From NCBI GenBank assembly GCA_030267565.1, contig BRXU01000001.1:868001-932000 (forward strand): a stretch of DNA of 64,000 nucleotides, written 5' to 3'. Position 1 is the first letter of the stretch. Each line of letters starts with the position of its first letter. The stretch is from Pleodorina starrii. Its lineage: Eukaryota > Chlorophyta > Chlorophyceae > Chlamydomonadales > Volvocaceae. The notes beneath the pieces are model-generated. The model did not search any database. It worked only from the letters and a program-made list of their open reading frames with translations, and was not told the origin of the DNA. Positions 58,786-64,000 of the stretch are shown here, piece by piece. The translations under genes were made by a program, and so were the position numbers.

Positions 58786-59883
58786 GTGCTCCGTGTGCCG
58801 TGGGTCATGTGTTGTAAGTACGATGTGCTGCATGGACGGTTGCGAACGGCTGTACAGGCGTACCGATGTACAGGCGTACGCCTGTACAGCCGTACCCGTG
58901 TTTCGGTTTGCTTTTATGTATGGCCAACTGCATTCTTGTGTTCTGCCTTACCACAGGGCGTCATTCCCGCAGTGCCATAAGGCGGCAGTACTTCAAGCGC
59001 TGCACGTCAAGCAAGGCCGGCACAAGCACAGTGACGGCGGTTCTGTATGAACGCGGTGTGAGGCATGTACGACACGACGCTGCAGAAGCATCTTGGCTGT
59101 GTTTTTGCGTTGCATACGCTGTGTTGAAGAGGTTTGCACGGGGGGAAGGTACCTGCACTTGGCGACGACGCCTGGGTGCGTCGGTGTTTTTGCTGTTGTA
59201 CACTCTGCCTGTGTGTTTGTTTGGAGGTGCGGCGTCTTTGCCTTCAGCCTCAGTACTGTCCATGCACCTGTATGCCTTTGTTTGTTGTAGGCACGACAGG
59301 CAGTGCTGACTTTGCACATGTACGCGTTGTGGTTGCTATGGTCAGGACAAGTTGCTGCGGTCATTGGTTGCTTATACACTGCGTTGTTTGGGATGGTTAC
59401 GTTGATGCTGGCTGTTGCTGCTTTTGTAAACGTATGCAGTACCCATGTCTGTTGCCTATACATCGTGCATGCTACCCTTACCCAATACATGTGTCCACGG
59501 CTCCTAAACCGTGCACGGTTACCAAATCCTTCTCAAAGGTTGTGGCTTTACGAATTTTTCTGTTAGCCGCACTACAAATGTTGAAATACCGACGTGTGTG
59601 CTGCGATGTCATGCTTACTACAACGTTATGTCGATTATAAAAGCGTGTATTTAGACTGTGTATTATTGTATATATGACAAAGGCAAATCCTTTATATTTG
59701 CTAAGTTATATGTGTATTGTTTGCTTTGGCTTCTCTAGAATTATCGCCGTCGCCGTCGGCGTCGCCAACATTATACCCATGGCTCACTGTACGTCATACA
59801 AGGTTGGCCGACGTGGCTGTCGGTTGCGCGCTTCGGCCATCCGCCGGCCGATGAACATATTGTATTATTTGTCTTTGCTTTCG
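58786..59883. other. region downstream of the short paralogue, copy 2
   Basis: Same as 55239-56336; no gene established. Confidence 0.4.
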
Positions 59884-60606
59884 TGGAATGCATGATTGCT
59901 GTTGCCGTTCATGCCGTTAACATTATATCTATGGGTGCGTTTGTGGGTAGCACTTTCGTCCGCCTTTTTGCAGGCCTGCACTTGGGCGGTAGCCGGACAA
60001 GTGGAAAAACCCAGCGACCAGCGAAGATACAAGTCGCGGCGAGTCGTTGCAGTGTGCACGTGTCGGGAAACCTTTCGCGCTTTCCCAAAGTAATGCTGTA
60101 TATTACACGTTTGTGCAATATGAATTCATATTATGTGCAGAGAAGCTTATCAGAGGGCTGCGCGATGTCGCGACCAGCGAAGATACGAGTCGCGGCCCGA
60201 TGTCTTTACATTGCGAGCGAGCTGCTATTGGGGCAGCTATTGACGCTGCGATGTGTATTTCGTTGCACGGCATTTATTAATGTATATGTCAGACGCCGGC
60301 GGGTGAAAATATCGGCTGGCGTGCGGTCGGCGGGTGACCGCCGGGCAACTTTTGCTCGTTCGCCAACTTTTGGCCGTGCGGTTGCCGGGACGTCTATTTA
60401 TATTGTTGCTAATACTTTATGTTGACATGTTCATTGCGCATTATGGCTGTGTAAGATGATGCTGTAGGTATCGGTAGTGAGTAGTTCGATGTCTGTCGCT
60501 TGCCTTCTTACCTGACTGTGGTTGCTGAAATGTGCGTGCCACGCGGCGATGAGTATTGTTATTGCTACTTGGCTGAGGATGTCTGCTAGATTCACTACGG
60601 TGACCA
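59884..60606 (-). repeat. Helitron 3'-region-like copy R3, target of Helitron 2
   Basis: From about 60030 on it aligns with 61312-61890 and 51590-52070: GAGTCGTTGCAGTGTG, TTTCCCAAAGTAATGCTGTA, GAGGGCTGCGCGATGTCGCG, TTATGTTGACATGTTCATTG and GATTCACTA..GTGACCA. It stops at GACCA where R1 reads GACCATGG, the exact entry point of Helitron 2. Confidence 0.8.
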
Positions 60607-60628
60607 CTAGCAGGGCGCTTCCGCGCCC
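60607..60628 (-). terminator. Helitron 2 3' terminus: CTAG plus hairpin
   Basis: Identical to the Helitron 1 terminus at 51308-51329. Confidence 0.8.
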
Positions 60629-60703
60629 GTGTGCTTATGTTCGTGCTGCGTTTGTTATGGGCGTCGTGTGAGCGGCTAGTCGCCCAGCGGTGTGAGCGGC
60701 CAC

Positions 60704-60835
60704 TGAGCGGTGTGAACGCGTAGCCGGTGAGGCGTGTGAGGTGCCAGTCGTTGAGTGGTGTGTCACCCAGCGGTGTGAACGCGTAGCCGCTGAGCGGTGT
60801 GAGGTGCCAGTCGTTCAGTGGTGTGTGCACGCGGT
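60704..60835. repeat. 63-bp minisatellite near Helitron 2 3' end
   Basis: Two units of 63 bp. Since 63 is a multiple of three the minus strand stays open and reads TPLNDWHLT-GYAFTPL repeats, but no gene context supports translation. Confidence 0.75.
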
Positions 60836-60861
60836 ACTTTGCAGGTGTGTACGAAAATGTT

Positions 60862-60935
60862 AAGCGGTTAAGGTTAAGGTGAACGTTAACGTTAAGTGGT
60901 TAAGGTTAATGTTAACGTTAACGTTAAGCGGCAGC
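60862..60935. repeat. GTTAAC/GTTAAGG-rich repeat
   Basis: Interleaved GTTAAG, GTTAAGGTTAA and AACGTTAACGTTAA motifs, partly palindromic. Superficially telomere-like but irregular. Confidence 0.7.
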
Positions 60936-61011
60936 ATGCGTACAGTGACGACTGACAGCACAGACACCTCGGGGGATGGGTGGCCGTCGGCCGCGTCGGT
61001 ATTACTAATAA

Positions 61012-61055
61012 GGTTGGCGGTGGCGGTGGCGGTGGTGGTGGCGGTGGCGGGCCGC
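61012..61055. repeat. (GGTGGC)n microsatellite
   Basis: GGCGGTGGCGGTGGCGGTGG and variants for about 44 bp. Confidence 0.85.
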
Positions 61056-62313
61056 AGGAGTGGCGGTGCAAATCGTTGCCGCGCGGATTTACTTCTGTCG
61101 TCGGTTGCGGTTTTATTGCGGGCAGTCCCTTCGTACGGGTGGCCCCTTCGTACGGGTGCCGAGTCGCTGAGCGGTTGCGATGTGGTGCGGCACGCACCGG
61201 AAATTGCCGTTTGCGTGATCGCGTTTGTGGAGGCAGGCGTTGCAATAGAGTATATTATATGTGTTGCATATCGCGGAAGCGTTCTAGGAAAGTCGTGGAG
61301 CTGTGCTGTTACCGAGTCGTTGCAGTGTGGACATGCCGGGGAAACGTTTGCGCTTTGCCAAAGTAATGCTGTATATGACAGCTTTGTGTAATATGAATAT
61401 ATATGATATGTTGATAAGCCTTTCAGAGGGCTGCACGATGTCGCGACGAGCGAAGATACGCGTCGCGGCCCAATGTTTTCACATTACGTTCGAGCTGTTA
61501 TTGGGGTCGTTGTTGACGCTGCGACATTTGTTTCGTTGCACGGTATTTATGAATGAATAGGCCAGATGTCAGCGATGTTTCTTTCCGTCCGTCGGGCACT
61601 CGGCGGTCGGCGGGTAGATAGCCGCCGGGTAAGTTGTGCTCGTTCGCCAAGTTTTGGCCGTGCGGTTGCCGGGACGTCTACTTATATTGTTGCTAATACT
61701 TTATGTTGACATGTTCATTGCGCATTATGGCTGTGTAAGATGATGCTGTAGGTCTGGGCAGTGAGTGGTTCGATGTCTGTCGCTTGGCTTCTTAGCTGAG
61801 TGTGGTTGCTGAAATGTGCGTGGCACGCGGCGATGAGTATTGTTATTGCTACTTTGCTGAGGATGTGTGCCAGATTCACTATGCTGACCATCGCGAAACG
61901 AAATGCAAGCTTATGGCCAAAGTCCAGTCCAAATCCATATGGATAGCAAATGCGTATGGTATGTGCATGGCCCACATAGTAGTAACGTACAGGTAAACGT
62001 AATATGACGTTGAACGTTTGGTACCGGCGGTCGACAAGGTGAAAGCGAGCCCTAAAGCCAAGCGCACAGCCAAAGTGTCGGTATGGATAGCCTACACGCG
62101 CGCACGCGCCCTTGCGGTTGTGCGTGGATGCACAAGCACATTGACGCAGCGTAACATGAAGGCAGTGCAAGTGAACCCAAGTCAACCGACGGCACTCAGA
62201 ATACAGCGCAGAAAACGGAGTACGTCTTGTCGTCTGGCCAACAGGCGTCCGACAGCAGCCCCCAACAGCCGGGAAGAAGGGACAGCAGCCCTTATTCCCT
62301 ACACCAGCAGTTA

Positions 62314-62528
62314 CTTTGGTCAAGTCAAGCTACATGTATGGTAATTTGCAAAAAGTTACAAGCACCTATAAACTGCACCACACGGGCGGATATACCTTAG
62401 GAGTTGGGCCGCGGGGTGTTGGGTCATGTGGAAATTGAGGTTCGGCAGCCGCCGCAGCATCATCGCCGTCGTCCTGTTGCAGGAAGGTCAGTAGGGAGTG
62501 GGGTTAAATAAGGTTGGCCGGAGGGATT
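62314..62528. other. Helitron 2 spacer
   Basis: No gene seen between the shared 3' region and the stop of the DUF6570-type gene. Confidence 0.5.
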
Positions 62529-64000
62529 TCAATATGGAAGCGGATATTTGTGTGCAAGCGGATAGGCCACTTTACGGTACGGATATACCTTTGTGGTTGC
62601 GACGTCGGTGGAAGGATGTGCGGTGTGCGCTGTTGAGTCAGGTGCCGACTGGGGTACGGCAGCGGACGCGGCCGTGGGCTGCGTGGGGGGCTGGCTGCCA
62701 GCGGGTCCTGCAGCCGCTGCAGCCTCCTCCGTGCCGTAACGTGTGCGGGCGTAGCCTTCCTGATCCCTCCGTAACAAGTCCAACAGCGCGTTTGCCTCGC
62801 CCACAGATTGCGTATAGGCTGCGTGCGCCAGAAGCTCAGCAGGAACTCCGTCGACGTGCGCGTTCCATGCTTTCAGCGCCTCTTCGTCGAGCTTGCAATG
62901 CGCGTCGTCTTTGTACTTCTCGGCGAGATGTGTGGCCCACTGTGCAACGACTTTGCCTCGTACTTGCAGAGCGGGCGTTCGGCGCGCCAGCTCTTGCACC
63001 TGCTGTAGCGTGTGCGCGGCACCGACCAGCACTACACTGATGAGCTCAGGCACGTTGTTCGGATGGCAGGGGAAGAGATGTTGCACGGCAACAGGGCTGG
63101 GGTTGCGGAAGCCAATGACGTGTGCACGGAGAGCAACGTGCCCTTCTTCACCCGTGAACCGCCCTGTGGGAGGGCGGCATACCACAAGGTGCCGTACTGG
63201 ACGGATGACTGCCACGACGCATTCCTCGATGAGAGTGAGGGGTGGCAGATGCGCCGGTCGGACACCGTTGTCCACGCAGGCTAGTGAATGCGGCGGCATG
63301 GTGCCCTTGTGCAAGTGCGCCGCACACTCGATGCACACATCGAGGTGGTGGTTGCCGTCTGGAGACAGCCGGATGCAGTGCGCGGCAGGGTGGGATTGGA
63401 GGTACAAAGCCCTGCGCGATGTCGATGCCGACGATGCAGCACTGGAGGAAGCCGTGGTACCCGCCGCAGCATTGGCGGTGGCCTCCGCCGCAGCGACGGC
63501 CCGTTCGATTGGAGCAGGTGTGGGGCCGATTGGACGAGTGTCGTTCAGCACGCGCTCCAAGACACCTGACGTGTGGGTGAGATATGACATATATGGCAAA
63601 ATTGTATTACAACTGCTACGGTGATAAACAATGGATGCATGTATGATGAAAACGATCGTGGCAGTTTAAACACTTGCAAGGATGTGTTTTATTTGCCACG
63701 TTTTAGCATGATATGCAACACTTGCGTACCTGGAAACGAGGTGAGTGCTGGATTTGCAGCAAGCAGTATTTCGCTTTCTTCAGGAGTTGGTGGCACCCAT
63801 AGAGTGTTTCCATCACGGGGGCAGCCCTCATGAGTGGTGCCGTACTTGTCCAGTATTGCAAGCTCAGGTGCGAGGTCGGTCCAGCGCTTGCTGGCAACAT
63901 CCGCTGGTTTGTGCCTGCGGCTGCAGACGCAGCACACTTGCGTCGGCAAATTGTTGGCAAGGGACGTGCGAAACCGAGCGGCATCTTTGCTGTCATCGTC
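62529..64000 (-). CDS. Helitron-associated DUF6570-type protein (partial, 2 exons)
   Basis: Exon 64000-63730 is open at the window edge and holds CCVCSRRH with a second Cys further on (GCPRDG). A GT-AG intron (63729-63566) joins SFPG to VLERVL in phase. The second exon has CIECAAHL, MPPHSLACVDNG, LPPLTLIEECVVAVIRPVRH, GFRNPSPVAVQHLFP and VPELISVVLVG, the pattern I know as DUF6570, found at the N terminus of Helitron Rep-helicase polyproteins and in separate Helitron frames. It ends in a low-complexity Ala/Thr tail at 62529 with no Rep or helicase, so it is either a separate small protein or a 3'-deleted polyprotein. Role in transposition unknown. Confidence 0.7.

Larger units (their letters stand above)
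56337..59883. repeat. 3547-bp tandem duplication, unit 2
   Basis: Second copy of 52790-56336. Its right border at 59883/59884 is where TTTGCTTTCG continues into TGGAATGC instead of CCGCCGTG. Confidence 0.92.
51308..60606 (-). mobile_element. Helitron 1 (3' end at 51308; 5' end not in window)
   Basis: Read on the minus strand the element ends GGGCGC-GGAA-GCGCCC, TG, CTAG, a 16-nt hairpin two bases before CTRR, the signature of a Helitron 3' end. It sits between A (51307) and the T expected in the interrupted RT codon. The first 1.26 kb are shared with Helitron 2. It then carries the duplicated gene pair and, at 59884-60606, another copy of its 3' region, which Helitron 2 entered. The extent to the right is inferred from that copy. 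Confidence 0.65.
60607..62313 (-). repeat. Helitron 3' region, copy R2
   Basis: Homologous to R1 (51308-52568) with an extra piece of about 0.5 kb at 60870-61385. A 202-codon minus-strand frame (61715-62323) with many Cys/His is not conserved in length in R1 and is not called as a gene. Confidence 0.8.
60607..64000 (-). mobile_element. Helitron 2 (3' end at 60607, runs off right edge)
   Basis: CTAG (60607-60610) with hairpin GGGCGCTTCCGCGCCC (60613-60628), host A at 60606. It shares 1.3 kb of 3' region with Helitron 1 and then has a different upstream part with a DUF6570-type minus-strand gene. The replication initiator and helicase domains are not in the window. Confidence 0.75.

Noticed and set aside
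60862..60935. Telomere-like repeat
   Set aside because: GTTAAG/GTTAAC units are irregular and do not match the known algal TTTTAGGG telomere repeat.
61715..62323. 202-codon minus-strand frame in the Helitron 3' region
   Set aside because: The matching region of Helitron 1 does not keep it at that length and no motif was recognised.
62396..62474. Third exon of the DUF6570-type gene with good splice sites
   Set aside because: Joined in phase it reaches a stop codon after about 16 residues, so it does not extend the protein.
1..64000. CRISPR array, bacterial operon or prophage
   Set aside because: No regularly spaced repeats with unique spacers, no bacterial-style gene strings; introns and LINE/Helitron architecture are eukaryotic.

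Overview
The window looks like nuclear DNA of a volvocalean green alga (a Chlamydomonas, Volvox or Gonium relative). This is inferred from three things. Coding DNA is GC-rich and cut by short GT-AG introns. Both large LINEs have the architecture known as Dualen/RandI, described from Chlamydomonas. The repeat content is dense and nested. No bacterial operon, CRISPR array, rRNA or clearly functional tRNA gene was seen. Almost everything outside one host gene is mobile DNA.

Layout. 1-6279: two copies of a tRNA-headed SINE, then a 5'-truncated L1-like LINE ending in about 480 bp of (CATA)n; SINE and LINE share the same 3' tail. 6653-13730: the last eight exons of a three-domain multicopper oxidase gene. 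Its sixth visible intron holds two abutting TIR elements (2300 bp and its 778-bp deletion derivative). 13731-15013: no gene seen. About 15014-39257: a Dualen-type LINE with Josephin-like cysteine protease, APE endonuclease, RT, RNase H and a C-terminal restriction-like endonuclease. It is split inside the protease domain by a 12.66-kb insertion (17701-30359) flanked by the 4-bp duplication ACAA. The insertion carries a Ty3/gypsy element (gag-protease, RT-RNase H, a broken cytosine-methyltransferase-like module, integrase with PHD finger) and a foldback unit with 583-bp inverted arms.

39424-41809: mostly unassigned, with one Tourist/Harbinger-like MITE. 41810-51307: a second, diverged Dualen-type LINE with one very long open frame. 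It is interrupted by a 2230-bp TIR element with TCG duplications; removing element plus one duplication restores the frame. It is cut off in the RT by a Helitron end at 51308. 51308-60606: Helitron 1 on the minus strand, recognised by its 3' hairpin plus CTAG. It holds a 3547-bp, apparently perfect tandem duplication with a head-to-head pair of paralogous membrane-anchored cysteine-motif genes of unknown function. 60607-64000: Helitron 2, nested in Helitron 1-like sequence at an A^T target, with a minus-strand DUF6570-type gene running off the window edge.

Relative ages follow from the nesting: Dualen 1 before the gypsy/foldback insertion; Dualen 2 before both the TIR element and Helitron 1; Helitron 1 before Helitron 2. 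The 3.5-kb duplication is very young or an assembly effect. The host multicopper oxidase is the only ordinary gene recognised. The candidates for something undescribed are the gypsy element with methyltransferase relic and PHD finger, the foldback sharing its termini, the Josephin/membrane-segment LINE polyproteins and the Helitron cargo gene pair.
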